Shown here piece by piece: positions 1 to 12,690 of a DNA stretch of 64,000 nt. Origin of the DNA: Bryopsis sp. KO-2023 (Eukaryota; Chlorophyta; Ulvophyceae; Bryopsidales; Bryopsidaceae). A program made the position numbers and the translations under genes. The stretch covers positions 1,922,001-1,986,000 of the forward strand of contig BSYQ01000010.1 of assembly GCA_030272585.1 (NCBI GenBank), written 5' to 3'. Within the stretch, counting starts at the first letter, position 1. Each line of letters opens with the position of its first letter. Below the pieces are notes generated by a model. It had not been told where the DNA came from. It searched no databases and saw nothing but the letters and a program-made list of their open reading frames with translations.

Positions 1-3000
1 GGGGATAAACACACCACGCAGAGCAAAGCATACAGCATGGGACAAGACACCGGGAATTTCGGGAATTTCTCGTGATACTGCAAACTTCCGTTGCCCCCGG
101 TGGTTTGGATCGGACAGCTTTGATGGTAGATTTCCCACAAAACCACCCCGTAAGAAAACACGTCGGCCTTTTTGGAAAGCAGCCCGTGCTGGACGACTTC
201 GGGGGCCATGTAGAAAGGGGTCCCGGCTTTGTGATTGGAAATGTGGCTCTGCATGTAACTCATTTTGACGCTCAACCCAAAATCCGCGATCTGTTTACGG
301 AGCAAACAGAAGAAAAAGAAAAAAATATATAAATAAACAAACTGGAATTGTTAAATCGTAGGGGGGAAAAAAGCTACCAAATGCTATCTGTCACATTTTT
401 CGAAACTTCATCACAGTTTTCTTGGGTTTTTTTTTACGGACCGGCACGTCACTCATTATGGGGAGGCTTTCGTGTTTCTCACTTTTTTGTCATTTTTTTC
501 GCGTTTTTTTAATAAAATATGTTTCGACGAGGGCTGAAAGGGCCAAACTGTGCAAATCAGTGCCGTGGGCCTACTAATAAAATATTCTTGTATCGCAATA
601 TATGAAAGAAAAATAAAATGCACCAACACAATATATGAGAGGGAAGAAAACAAAACCCGGTTTCTGTTTCTTTGGCCCTCAGGGGAGACAAAAAAAACTT
701 ATTTTTTGTGAGGAAAAAAAAATTGATCTTCCTGCTAAAAATTGAATTCCACGACAAAAAGAGTGACAAATTTTTAATTTGTTTTTTGGCATGAGGTAAA
801 TCACCAAAATCTTTTCTTTTTTTTTTAAAGGTTTTTTTCTCTTTGGGAGGGTGAGGTTGAAGAGAAATATTGGGCAGAATTTTAATGGTGCCCACTGTTG
901 CAAAATAGAAAGGACCTTCAAATCAGGCAATTCAAAATCATCCTCTACATCTAAACATTGCTGGATTTATTCTTTTTTCCTTTCTCAATCGTGGAACATC
1001 ATCACTTCAGTAATTTATTTTTTTAGCTCTTTCTCTCCCCCCCAAAAAAAAACCCCAAGAAAACACAAATTAAAAAAGAAGAGTCATCAAAATTAAAACT
1101 AAACGAATAAAAACAAAAAGCATCCCTAACACTCCTCGAACAACCCACCTTCGCCACGAGATCCAAAGGTCCCCCCGTCTTTCCCGACTCCTCCCTGAGC
1201 AACACGTTTTTCGTATTTACATCCCCATGCACGATATTGTGTTTGTGCAAATGATTCAGCCCTTGAGCGACATCCAGCCCCAGCTGCAAAACGCCCTTCA
1301 CAAACTTATCATGAGTGTCGCAGCTTTTCAAAACCCTGTCCTTCAGGGCGTTTCTCAACGACCCCCCCTCGCACAGCTCCTGCACGATGTACAGTTTCCA
1401 ATCCACGCACGCCCTCGAAAACGAATCTCCCCTGATCGGGATGCTGCTCAACGCGCTGGAGGTCTGAAGCTGCTTGAAAGAATAGGTGTAAGTCTGGACC
1501 ACGTTTTGATGTGCGATACTGGAGCTGATTGCCGCCTCGAAAATCGCACGCTGTTTCTCTTTCCCTGCACCGTCTGCGACATCCTGGAAAATGACCGTCT
1601 TGATCGCCACAGGGAGGCTTTTCCACGTGCCTTTGTACACGACACCATAGCCGCCGCTGGCGATCTGCTCCGTAATCTCCACAGCGTCGTCTGTTATGCC
1701 CAATTGCTGACCGTTGATCTGTCCCATCATGTACGTTTTCACGGAGCCTCCCTTCGGATCCGAGTACGCTCCCACCGACCCACTCATCGAATCCAAAGAC
1801 CCCTTCCTCCGTTTCTTTTTCAGCCACCGCTTGAAACACAAATTCGGGAAGAGGAAAATCGCCACCACGCACACCAGAATCCCCGCCCCAGCGACCGCCC
1901 CCAGAATGATGATGGCCTTCTGCTCCTTGCTGTTGTCAGACCCCGATCCGCCCGCCTCCCCAAGCGAATCCACATTCACATCGTTGCAGCTCACGGTGGT
2001 GTTCGAGAAACAGGTCCCGTGGCCGACGAATCGAATGAAGGTCAGCTCCGAAACGTCCCGGCTGAAGCTGACCCTCATCAAGGGGGCCGGCAGCCCGTTC
2101 GGCATGGATTGCCTCAACTCACTCTTTACGGCCTCCCCCAAGCTGTCGATGTACTGACATGGTACCACTATGCTGGTATCGATTTGAGACAACGCACAAT
2201 CGAAGCCGGTGCTGCTGTATCTCACCGCCGAATTGGTGGTGGGTAAACACACCCGACCGCACACCGTTTCCCCATACTCCTGGAGCACGTTTTTGTAAAT
2301 GAGCTGGCCTCCCGGGACCACCTCCGCAAACATGCCGTTCGACAAGCTGGGGTCGATTTCGAGGGAGACGGACTGCTGGGTGGCGCTTTTCACCACCACT
2401 TCGTTTTTGATCGTGATTATGTTTCCGTTGGGCATGTCTTGCGGCGAAACGTATATATCTTCGGTGAGTTCGATTTCCACCCCTAGACCTCCATCGTCGA
2501 AAGCTCTCATCAGGGCGCTCACCAGCTCCGGCCCAGTGGCTGCACTGAATTGGGTGAGGGGGGGAATGGTGTCTTGCTCCTCCTTCCCTTGATTCTGACT
2601 AAGCACCACGTTTTTGACCGAAAACGAATCGCTTTCGTACCTCTCCACCACGAATATGTTTCCCTCGTTTCCGATCGTCGCCTGCTCGTTCTTCAGCAAA
2701 TTCCCACGGATTTTGAAATAAGTGAGCGTGTCCAGCAGCAGCTCCACGTCCTCGTACACCAGCTTGGAAGAGGGTCGCACGTCGAAAGCGTTTTGAAACA
2801 GGGCTTCCGGCGTGGGGAACTCGCCTTCCATCGTGATCGTCAAATTCGAGAACAGCAGTTCGGAGATGTCGCTCAGAATGAGCAGAGTTCTGGTCCTGGC
2901 GACGCCGAGCATGGCGCCGGGGGTGCCCCTGACTTCGACGCTCCTCCCGGCTATGTTGAGCAAGGGAGAGAATCCGTAATCGTCCACGAAAATATCCTTG

Positions 3001-3197
3001 GCAATGACTATCGAGTCGAAATCTGGTCCCGCTTCCAACCGCGCGAGGGCACCGTGCAGCCCCGACGCGCTGGAAACGGTCGCCTCCCTGTCTCTCACCC
3101 GCACGGTTGTGGCTCTAACCGAGATCCCCACCGACAAAAATAGCACGACCAATAAGCGAGTGGGTCTCGCGAAAACCTGATCGCGGCTCGAGCGCAT
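1..3197 (-). CDS. Receptor-like protein kinase (TKL type), partial
   Basis: Single-pass membrane receptor kinase, cut by the left window edge. Exon 1 is 3197-1149 (683 codons) and exon 2 is 290-1, joined in frame across an intron with a gtgggt donor. The N-terminus has a signal peptide (RLLVVLFLSVGISVRA). About 400 residues of extracellular region follow, of the repetitive hydrophobic kind seen in beta-helix ectodomains. A membrane span (AIIILGAVAGAGILVCVVAI) with a basic stop-transfer segment comes next, then the kinase domain. Kinase motifs visible are a glycine loop (ASGGYGVVYKG), VAIK, catalytic loop HGD with following N (HGDVNTKN, so HRD reads HGD), DFG (IADFGLS) and APE (FYMAPEVV), then the ADVFSYGVVLWEI segment. 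All catalytic residues are present, so it is predicted active. The last stretch before the edge lies where subdomain XI is expected. The ligand is unknown. The family call is firm; the exact subfamily is not. Confidence 0.88.
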
Positions 3198-4675
3198 CTT
3201 GCGTTTCTTTCTCTACTTGCCGTCGACGGCCTCCCCGACTTTTCTTTTCGTCGTCTCCGCCACAACCGCTTTCTGATTGCTTTTATTTCTTTTCTTGTCC
3301 CGTCTTGTTCTTGCTCCCCCCCCTAATGTTTTTTTTTTTTTTTTTTCTTTTCGTTCCTCCAAGCACGACAACGCGAACTACCGAACAAAGATCCCCCTCT
3401 TCTCCACCGAAATTAAAAAAAAAAAAAGCCACGAATGCACACCCCACTGATTATTCCTTCCCTTGACGGCGCCACCGGTAGAAGAAGAAGAAGTTTCCCA
3501 AAAAAAAAAACACGAAAATTTCCCCAAGAGTTATCCTCTGTTTTGTTTTCTTTTTGGCTTTTTTTTCAGTGGAGATTTTTTTTTCCCTTAAGAGTGAAAT
3601 TCAATTCAACCGAAAAAACAAAACCCTTCCCAACCCAAACACCTTTTTTCCCCCCTCCCCAAAAGTCGACCCCCCTTCGTTTCTTTTCTTTTTTTTCAAG
3701 TGCGACACGATTTCGCTTGTCGCTGTTCTGGTGTTCCGTGTTTTTTTTTTCTCCCCAACAAAACAGTCCAAAAAGAACGACGAGTTAAACCCTTTGTTGA
3801 TCTAAACAAAACAGGGCCCTATAGACCAGGCACGAGCGCGAGCGGGTCGCCTCCGACAATTTCGCGCGGTTCGCCGGTGAGATGGGCGATTTGCGACCCG
3901 TTTGAGGTACCCCTGGAGAAAACATTCACAACAGGAATCGCCCGCAGCGATCTGACATTGTCCAGACCCCGCCCGTCATGGGGACATGAAGTGCCTGAAG
4001 TTTTCGAGAGCTGACGACTCTCGCCATCAGTCAGATGGACTAAAGGGTGATTGGTGTGACAGATCTCGGACGCCCGTCCCGAGCTCCACTCAACAAGATC
4101 AAAACAACAGCACGTGGACCCACGTGGTCTCGAGTGGGGTGAAGAATCTTTTCGGATCTCGGTGGGGAGGGTCCAGTAAATTCTATTTGTGGGTGGCCGC
4201 CTGTGGCGGCGGAACTGGAAGGAAGCTGCAAAAGAAAAAGGTAAGGCAGGAATTCTCTGACATGTGGTTCACATCACCCAAGCTGGATTGATCGCTGAAG
4301 GGCTGGAAAGCCAATTGTCTGATTTGAATGTCGACCTCAAACTTTCTGAAAAGGTAAAGGGGGGTGTTTCGTCATTCGACCATCATCAGCACCAACACAG
4401 CTGACTTCTCATGCTGCCCACCCCAACAGGTCATGCCACCCACATAGTTGTGATGCCACCCCTCCCAACTTTTTGTATCGAATTTCATTCTGACTTGAGA
4501 AGATCGAGAAGGACAATATAAACCACGCACACACACACACACACACATCTATGCAAAAACTCATAACAATCAAAATTTTGCTTGCAAAACTTGAGAAATC
4601 GTTCCCTCCAAAACGTCCTGATCTACAAAAAAAAAAAAACATGATGGACTTGTTGGGCCTTCAACCATCAAATCC
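3198..4675. other. Intergenic region: upstream of receptor kinase, downstream of peptidase
   Basis: About 1.5 kb. 3200-3800 is rich in T and A runs, which are common in spacers here, and would hold the promoter of the leftward kinase gene. An open stretch on the + strand at about 3986-4240, followed after a gtaagg site by another ending at a gtaaag site near 4355, could be two exons of an unrecognised gene. No start, stop or homology supports it, so no gene is called. 4520-4548 is an (AC)n microsatellite. Confidence 0.4.
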
Positions 4676-7600
4676 TCAGGTCAAATTGTCAATGGGGACC
4701 TCCACGATGTCCCCGTCCAGATCGAACCCACAAACCCGCGAGTAGAAATATAATTCCCCATCCAAAGCTTTCTTGATGTTCTCTGCTTTCCGGAAACCGT
4801 GCTGTTCACCTTCGAACAACACGTAGGAAGTGGTGACCCCTTTTTCCTTCAAGGCACTGTACATCGCTTCGGATTGATTGGGGGGAACCACTTTGTCTTC
4901 GTCCCCTGAATATCAAAAAACAGAAGCCGTTTTTGAAACGCAAGCAGAAGATCGATGCTCCAATCCAAAAAAAAAGAAAAAGAAAAACACACAAAAAAGG
5001 AAAGATCGAGAAAGGGTGCTGCATCAGTTTTCAGGTCACCCACGCTCGCCCAAAACGATCTGTGTTGACCATTACATACATAATTTTTTTCTGCGGATAA
5101 CGAGTTTGAATGAGGGCCTGGAAAGGATCCCTACGGAGGCATCGTCTTTTTTTTTCCTCTTATTTCCAAGGAAATATTAATATTTTTTGGTTCTGACTGA
5201 CTCTCGTTTGCGGTTTGCATGCGTGTGTGGGGAGGGTGTCCATGACTGACCTTGGAAAAAGATGACCGGGCGATCCAATTTTTCCAGATGGTTGATCGGA
5301 GAACGAGCTTCGTACAAATCCTTCTTCTCGGGGTAGGGCCCTATCAGACCATCCAGATATCTGGACTCGAATTTGTGCGTGTCCATTGCCAGCGCTTTCA
5401 AATCGCTCACTCCATAGTGACTGGCCCCAGCTTTGAAACCATCCCGGAATGTGAGGGCACTCAATGTGGTGTATCCACCTTCACACACAATTCAAAAAAA
5501 TTAAACATTTCTCTTTTTGAAAAGAAAAAAAATACGGCAGCAACGAAAAATTCAAAATCGTGGCTTTAATATCGAGTCGAGCAGCCGGTCTTGAAAATAT
5601 CTGATGCAAGAAAGAAAAAAAAAACTGGACATGGCTTTTCAAATCGATATTTATATTACATATTTGCGCACAAAAAATGGCGAAATACCTGCACTTCCAC
5701 CAGTAATAAGGAGCCTGTCAAGATCTGCTTTCCCTTGTTTGGCCACATACTCTGCTCCATTCTTACAGTCGTCGATATCCACCACCCCCCATTGACCCTT
5801 CAAGCGATTTCTTGAGACCAAGACAAGAAAGAAAGAAAAACATCAGCCATGTCAAATCCACACCAATAAAAAAATGAGATAATTTCGGAAAAAGAGTGAG
5901 ACAATATAATCAAAAAAAGCGTGACAAAAGTGTAAAAAAAGCGAGACAATATCATAAAAAACAGTGAGACAATACCATATAAAAAGCGAGACAATATCGT
6001 ATGGAAAAGCGAGATAACATCGTGAAAAAAAAAGTGAGATAATATCGACCGTAAATTCCCAGAGTATTGAAGATAAAAAAAGGTCCTCCAATTACCTGTA
6101 CTCCCTCCCATATCCAGTGCTTCCACCATAGTTAACGTCAAACACAGCTATTCCTCTGCTCGTCCAATACTGCACCCCGAGACTGAAAGTGGGCGTGGTG
6201 GCAGCGGTCGGCCCTCCATGGATCATCACCAGCAAAGGAGGCCTCTCTCCGTCAGGAGCGGCGAAATCCTGATTCTGGGGCGGGTAATAGTATCCGTGCG
6301 CAGTTTTGCCACCGGTGGTGGGGAACTCGATCGCCTCTGGGATGGAAAAGTAAGCTTTGTCGATGTCGATCTGTGCAGACCTCTTGAGGATCTCCACCTC
6401 CCCAGAAGTCAAGTCCATTTTCACAGAAGCGCTGGGGGCTGTGGTCGTCGCCCCCACGAACCCAATCCAGCCAGGTCGCACCGTCAATCCACCGATGTGT
6501 GAAAACGGCGTCTCCAGCTCCGTCATTTCCAGGGTTTTCAAGTTCAATCTGGCCAAAACCGTCCCATCCTCGCCGGAGTAGGTGCATATCATGCTTTCTG
6601 CAGATTCGAACCCATACGTAGACATCTTCCCGAGCATCCACTGTGGCAACCCAAATTCGGCATCCAATTTATACACGCTCTCCACCTTTTCCCCGTCCCA
6701 CCTGAACAGATTCCACCAATTGGATCGATCCGAAACGAAATACAACACCCCGTCCGGAGACCACTCCGGCAGCCCCACGGATTCGCCCTTTTCCCCTGCG
6801 ACTTTTCGCTGGTTCGTTATCGATCCATCCTCATTCACATCAGCCACCCAAACCTCGGAATCATCCCAAGGCATGTTCGGGTGATTCCAACACGTCCATG
6901 TCAGCTTGCCACCATCAGGACTCAACCGAGGATTAGCAAAGAAATCGTACCCCGAAACCAGCACCTCCCCGTTGCTTTCGCCTCCATCGACCGGAATCCT
7001 GACGATGGTGTTCTCCGGCTCTTTTCCCCCTTTGGTGTGGTCTTCTCGAACGGCCAGCAACGACTTCCGACCGGAATCCCACCGGTAATCAGCGAATCGC
7101 ATGTCGACATCAGCCCCAGTCACGGGGGTTGGTTCTGATCCATCTATGTTCTGGCGGTAGATTCTCTGATCTTTGAAATTGGAGAAGTAAAAGGTTTCGT
7201 CCACCAGCAAGTGTGCAGCCCCTCCATACTCATGCACCCTTGTCCGAATGTTGAACTCAGCCGGGGTGACGTCTTGTCCCTCCCCATTGTCTTTCCTTTT
7301 GACCAACACGATTCTGCCTCCTGGAAAACGAAACGGTTCAACATCAACCGCTGTGGGAGGGATTCGACTAAAAATAAAATAAAAGTAAAATGTATTTGCA
7401 TTCGACTCACAGATTTGCATCGTCAGCACGGTCGTCGGAGGAAAGTGTGTTTTTTTACTGTGACGCTGTTCCGATGTCAGACATGGACGAAGTCGGAGTA
7501 ACAGGGTCGGAGTAACAGGCATAAACCTTTTTTTCAAGGTAATTCTCTCGTAACCACGGAGTCCTTGGACGACCCACAAGGTTGAGTTCAAGCAAGCGCA

Positions 7601-7734
7601 CCTTCAGTCGGCCGACCCTCGAGCCAGAAAGTTCCGTGATCAGACAAAACGACGCCGCCCAAGCCAATCGCTGCCGCTACGATCAGATCCGACGTGATCG
7701 GCGACGCCCAACTCCCGTAAGGCGCGGTCGTCAT
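4676..7734 (-). CDS. S9-family serine peptidase (prolyl oligopeptidase / acylaminoacyl-peptidase-like)
   Basis: Alpha/beta-hydrolase peptidase expected to cleave short peptides or acylated N-terminal residues. Five exons: 7734-7602, 7320-6096, 5810-5689, 5478-5251 and 4905-4676; every junction keeps frame, giving 645 aa. The N-terminal half is a WD/propeller-like region starting [15 protein letters not shown], as in bacterial and plant S9C peptidases. The C-terminal catalytic domain begins near [10 protein letters not shown]. The catalytic serine is in GGSAGG, whose codons are split by intron 3. The acid is in the DEDKVVPP segment and the histidine is in [12 protein letters not shown], so the triad is complete. 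The start chosen is the ATG at 7734. The frame stays open upstream to an ATG at 7956 that begins a signal-like sequence ([16 protein letters not shown]), so a longer secreted or organellar form, or an extra 5' exon, is possible. Intron 2 holds a minisatellite. Confidence 0.92.
5872..6052. repeat. Intronic minisatellite, about 30-bp degenerate units
   Basis: Lies inside intron 2 of the S9 peptidase gene (between exons ending 6096 and starting 5810). Seven or so diverged units, each with the core gagacaatat or gagataat followed by an A run. The units differ in length and base content, so the array is old. No coding potential. Confidence 0.75.
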
Positions 7735-7956
7735 CGTTTCCGAGACTGCTTGCGCACAATACTGAGATCTTTCTGCACACACACAGGAATCCTCTGTTAA
7801 CTTAACTTCGTCACGGCTCGAACACAAGCAAAACAGGTCCCATCCACACCCAAACCCACCCAACAACGGCGGCGAACAAGTGCCCTGCAAAGACAAGACC
7901 TCTTCTTGCGCCAAGATTACTAACAGAAAAGAAGCGAGCAACCATAAAAGGCGCAT

Positions 7957-9544
7957 CCCGTTTATCTTTTCTGTGTGTGCCCACCGCTCGAACGAGATCG
8001 CTCCAGCCCTTGAAACCGCCAAGGAGCCCTTCTCTTTTCCAACCCTTTCCTTAGGCTACGCTTTGTCAACGCACGATGTCTAGGAACAGAATATGCACCC
8101 AAGTGCGACGCACAAACGCGGGGAGAAGTCGTGGAAGAAAGTTGGGTGAGCATTGGCATGACGTTTCGGGCTGGATCGTCGCGACAGAGACGGCCTGTAG
8201 TGCCAAGTGTTTGTACGACAATGACTCGGGGCACCCAGTCTGACCTGCACTAATGCCTACAATTCAATCACAGTCCACTCCTGCCAAAAAAAAAAGAAGG
8301 AAAAGAAGGAAAAGAAAAATAGAAATGAAATGGCAAGACACACACACACATGCACACATGTACAATCAACAAATTTGGTTTAAACCAAGTGGGGCTGCAT
8401 GTGTTCTAGGCTTTCCTCATCCACACATAACGCTCTGTTCTTGTCCGTCGTTTCCTGCCCCCCTTTCGTCACTAGCACCCACCCTTTACCCCAAATTTTT
8501 TTTGAATTTCCTTTTGTTTGTATTTTTGGGAATCTGGCAAAGTGCGAATGAACCTGACCCTTTTTTCTCGCCCTCTTGTGCTGTTGTTCCTGTTTTCAAA
8601 TGCAATTCGATTTGTTGTCATGTGCCCCTTTCTCCAGACTTTTCTCCCTTCTTCTCCATCTTCCGCCCACTGCCGAATTCTTTGAAATGTGTCCTTGATC
8701 TCACCCCCACACACACCCTTTCTTCTTTCTGAAAAGAAAAGAACAGACATACGTTTGCCCCCACCCCCCCCCCAAAAAAAGAAAAACTATCTCCCACCTT
8801 CAATCTGATTGTGGGGACTCGTAATCGGTGTAAACAAAATACTCCATCAATGATTGGGTCAGAGTGAAACTGTGGTTTCTGGCTGCCTGCACTAGCAGGA
8901 ATCAGGAATCAGTTTCACACTTGAGTAGGCCGCTATGGCTGTCACCTGGGGCCTGTTTCAAGTCTCAATCAATGAGCCTGCACCCTGCTAGTGACTAGCA
9001 GCAAATCCACTTCAGAAAATCCGTAATTCGGATGATTTGACTTGATTTTACACCCCTCTTTTACCCTTTTGCGTTATTCCTTGCTATTGTGGTCTGTAAA
9101 CAATTTTCCAAGCCTCCATTCGAAGTTTCCAACCCAGAATTGATCGGGTGTGGTGTAAACCTGTTGTCCCCCCCCCCCTCCATTTAATCCTTCCCTGGTG
9201 GAGTGACTGCAATTTTATTGTCACTTTTTTCTCAATCAATCAATCAATTCATAATTCATTTTTTAATTCATTACTTTTTTCTCAACAGTCTTCCGAAAAA
9301 TAGCTCCGCCCACCCATAGTTTTAAGAGGCTTTGGAACATGCTGGCGCCTCCAATATTCGCATGATATATATATATATATATATATTTGATTCAGTCTAA
9401 ACTGAATCAAATAATAGAGTACACATTCAAGTTTTCTCAGCCCAATCACTGTTTTCGTGGTTTGGGATTTTTTTCAGGCCAGCCTGTGCATTGATGGGTT
9501 TTCAAAGACATGGACATTCCAAAGGAACGCCAAGCAGTATTGTG
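7957..9544. other. Intergenic region, no gene recognised
   Basis: About 1.6 kb between the peptidase gene and arm A1 of the inverted duplication. 7957-8250 is the probable promoter side of the peptidase gene. The rest is T-rich with short homopolymers, an (AT)n microsatellite at 9366-9387, and tandem caat/caattc repeats near 9232-9250. No conserved open frame is seen on either strand. Confidence 0.5.
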
Positions 9545-9757
9545 CCCCCCAAGAAACCAGCTGAAGGAAGCATTATGATGACTAATGCTCTGTATTATGG
9601 TCAAAACCTTCACCCCTTGAGCAGAAATGGGGGGCAAAGTGAGTCCAGCTGTGAAAGAGGCCCAGATGGATGTCAGTCTGTCATGGATGTGCTGCAAAAG
9701 TTAGCAGACCTCAGCAAGTTCGATCAAATTATTGATGTGGGTGAGGATCATAGATGA
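9545..9757 (+). pseudogene. Gene-fragment exon of unknown family (arm A1 copy)
   Basis: An open frame conserved between both duplication arms; the arm A2 partner is 40232-40449 on the - strand. The protein text around SVMDVLQKLADLSKFDQIID is nearly the same in both copies and ends at a plausible donor (gatgtgg then gtgagg). Further downstream, a segment starting AAELSTLI is open in arm A2 but interrupted by a stop near 10043 in arm A1, so this copy is probably broken. FDQIIDVG resembles the start of an S-adenosylmethionine-binding motif, but without the rest of the domain no family is claimed. Confidence 0.35.
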
Positions 9758-10972
9758 GCATCTCTTGTCATCTTGGTCCTAGTGGTGTGTTTCATATTTA
9801 TGTTTTATATTTATTTTCGTATGTTTCATATCCCTTTTGAAATAGAAAACGGTGTGTCTTGGAAGAAAGTTTATGAAATTATTAAGAGACAAAATAAACA
9901 AAAATGATTCGAGCACCACAACAAGCGTGTCCGAAACTTTTTGGATGTTATAAGAAAGATTTGTGTGAAGAAAATTGTATCAAGTAAAAAAACACATTAT
10001 AAATTGTACTGTTTGCAGGCAGCAGAGTTGTCGACGCTGATTTAAAAGAATAAAAGAATTATTCTGTTCAATATGCTCAAAGAAAAGCCATCAATTCGAT
10101 TTTTCAATTTGTGAAGAATAGCTGGAAGGCAAAAGTAGCTTTCTTTAAACCAGATTTAACAGCTGCGTTAGATGAACTGGATGTATCTGTATTTGGACTT
10201 AGATAAAATAATATGAGGGAAAATTCACGGTTGGCAACAAAACAAGACTGCCAAATAATTGTTTTGAGGGAAGGAGAAGAGCAACAGAAAGCAATTTTTT
10301 CCTCAGATTTTTGTCCCATACAAGTAGATGGATGTGTGTCATTTCATATCAAGCAGCTTCGAAGATTGAGTTCTGGCAGCAATCATCAAGCCACATAATT
10401 TATCCCCAACCAAGACAGCCAAGGGTGGTGGTGTGAAGAAGGCCAGTTTTGGGTAGTGCAAGTGGTGATGTTGGAATTTGTGTCTTCGTTTGGTGGAGAA
10501 ATATCCTGATAAATGATGCAAATGATCCAGGCACCATTTCGTCACTTGCTACAGCATGAGATGCGGGCACAAAAACCTGCTTTTTGACAGATTCCCAAAT
10601 TCCTGTTTATTGACAAAAAATCACCTCCTATTGGAAGTAAATTGGCTGCAGCTTCACCAAGATTGAAACAGAATGGGCGCCGCCAGGCAGCGGGTTTTAA
10701 GTCGTGCGAGTTGATATTTGTGAAACATCAACTTTTGAATTGAAAATATTGCTTCCAATCAATTATTCTGCCCCGCTTGTTTTACTGGAAGATATTTTAG
10801 ACTTTCCCACCCAATGGTTTTCAGACACCAGTCAGAATTGTGCTTGCTCCACAATTCGAACCCAAGGAACTGCGATTGTATATTGAAAAAAAATTAAAAA
10901 AAAGGGTACAAGGTAGAAAGGAAAAAAAACAGGGTAAGCAAAAAAAACCTTTCTACCTAGACTGTTACAGAA

Positions 10973-12087
10973 TTACTTCATCGCCTTGCGGCGACGAAGT
11001 AACCTGCGATGAGCGCGTAGAGCTCGGATCCGTTCAGGATTGAACGTTAGATCCGAGTCTAACGACGCAGTCGACGTTTTTTCGTCGTCCTGCTGCGGCG
11101 GTTGGCTCGGGCCTTTGAAGAAAAAATAACGCACACCAAGAGTCAGCCCCCAAAACCAAAAACACAATCGCACGCAGTGGGTGCTGAACGCTCTGTGTCG
11201 ACACCCTTTCTCTTTCTTTTCACTCATTTGGACACACATCGTTCCGAATCTACTCCCTCGCGCAGACTTCAATTGGTTTCCACTGGACCCCAGAAAAATG
11301 TTCACTGGCATTCAAACAAACACAACTAAACACATACCTGCAAGCATCGCGACGTTCGCTTGCGTCAATGGGGCCAGGATCCCCGCGCTCGAAGATCCTG
11401 ACGGCATGTGGGCCTGGGCGGATGGTGGTGGTGGTGTGACGGGAGTGCTCGATTGCACGTGGGAGTGAGAAGGTGGAGGTGGCGGAGTTGCAGGTGTTGG
11501 CGGTGCAGGTGTTGGCGGTGCAGGCGGTGCAGACGGTGCTGGCGTAGGGGGTGATAACGCTGCTGGTGGCAGCGGGGGACCTGGTGGCAGTGGTGGACCT
11601 GGTGGCGGCGCGACAAATACCGGCCCACCGTCTGTGACAAGCAAGAAAACCACATCCGAAAATCATCTCGAATCCGACAGTGAGAAAGATGTATTCAAAC
11701 GAACCAGTTGCAACACATTTCGCTTTCGCTTACCTGATGGCGTCCAGTCCATTGCATCACCCGCACGACGACGACCACTCAGCTCGATGCAGTCCATGAA
11801 ATCGCCGTTGAAGTCCAGGTACATGTCTGCGGGTCGGACTGTGCTGTGTTTTGCACAGGACCTCCCTCGGACCTTCAACGGAAGAGCTCATGCACTCAGT
11901 TATTCATGCTTTTGCATTCTCACTGAACCATCGCCGTAAAGAAAGAACGAGATGCACACTTCGACGACCAGACAACTCACCTTGAGCTGTCGCGTGCGCG
12001 CTGAAATTGGCGAGCGACCGGTAGGGAGTCTAGCAGCTCGGTGGCGACCAAGGTTGATGTGGAGCCGTTGGCGCGTCGTGATGGGGG
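10973..12087 (-). CDS. Proline-rich protein of unknown function, 3' exons (copy in arm A1)
   Basis: Four linked exons: 12087-11981, 11872-11734, 11631-11338 and 11112-10973 (stop). Phases agree at all three junctions and all introns are GT-AG. The 5' exons and start codon were not found, so this is the last ~226 residues. Contents in order: a basic segment (RQRLHINLGRHRAARLPTGR), a short acidic module (PADMYLDFNGDFMDCIELSG), a proline-rich tract of PPGPPLPP and PTPAPP repeats, a hydrophobic LTQANVAMLAG, and a basic tail ending RRLLRRRKAMK. The arm A2 copy has the same exon structure, an in-frame loss of a few residues in the proline tract, and an essentially unchanged final exon; this pattern supports real coding. 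It may be a nuclear or scaffold protein, but no domain is recognised. Confidence 0.6.
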
Positions 12088-12439
12088 CTGCAATTCCGAA
12101 AATTAACAAAATTCAAGTAAGCAAGCAAGCAAGCAAGCAAAATTACATGCAAATACATTCGAGAGCTCTTCTATCTCCTTTTTTTTTTTTTTTTTCGGCC
12201 CGAGAATAACTCACAAGGGAAGCTCGTGTTCATCGTGCACTGATGTCGAAAGAAGCTAGGTTGCTGTAAAATACCGGAAACCGAAGGCAAAACTTGCACG
12301 TATCTTTTTAATGCAAGTGTCCTCGAAGTCGAAGACTTCGCTTTTATTGGAAATTTGGTCTTACTTACTTACAGTTAAAGCCAACTAACTTAACTTTAAA
12401 GAAACGTTATGGTACTGCTGCGTGCTGTGGAAAGGCCAT

Positions 12440-12690
12440 AGTTTTGGCGAGCTTGACACCCACAGTCGACACTACGCGTTTGGTTTTGTTAAGCCAGGGC
12501 TCCGCCAGTTTCTGGCGTATTCCATGGATGGTGAACAGCTAATTCGTTTTGTTGCCCACGCGCACCAGGAGGCGCCGAGTCAGTTGTGCGCGCGCGTGAA
12601 GCAAACGATAAGGAAGGACGGCTTCCAGTGCTTGCATAACTCAAAGCAGAGCCAGCTAGCGGACAAAAACGACTGGAGCACGAAACAGTG
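12440..12690 (+). pseudogene. Candidate exon shared by both duplication arms, unidentified
   Basis: Open frame containing AYSMDGEQLIRFVAHAHQEA, running into a donor-like cagtgagtg near 12690. The arm A2 counterpart (37245-37440, - strand) keeps the segment AYSVDGEQLIRFVAHAHQDA but then reaches a stop. It is divergent to the proline-rich gene. Conservation between arms may only reflect recent duplication, so coding status is uncertain and no family is recognised. Confidence 0.25.

Noticed and set aside
1227-2246. Long + strand open frame opposite the receptor kinase
   Set aside because: Shadow of the kinase exon; no domain, and composition follows the antisense of coding sequence.
5872-6052. 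CRISPR-like array
   Set aside because: Units are degenerate, unequal and lack unique spacers; it lies in a eukaryotic intron.
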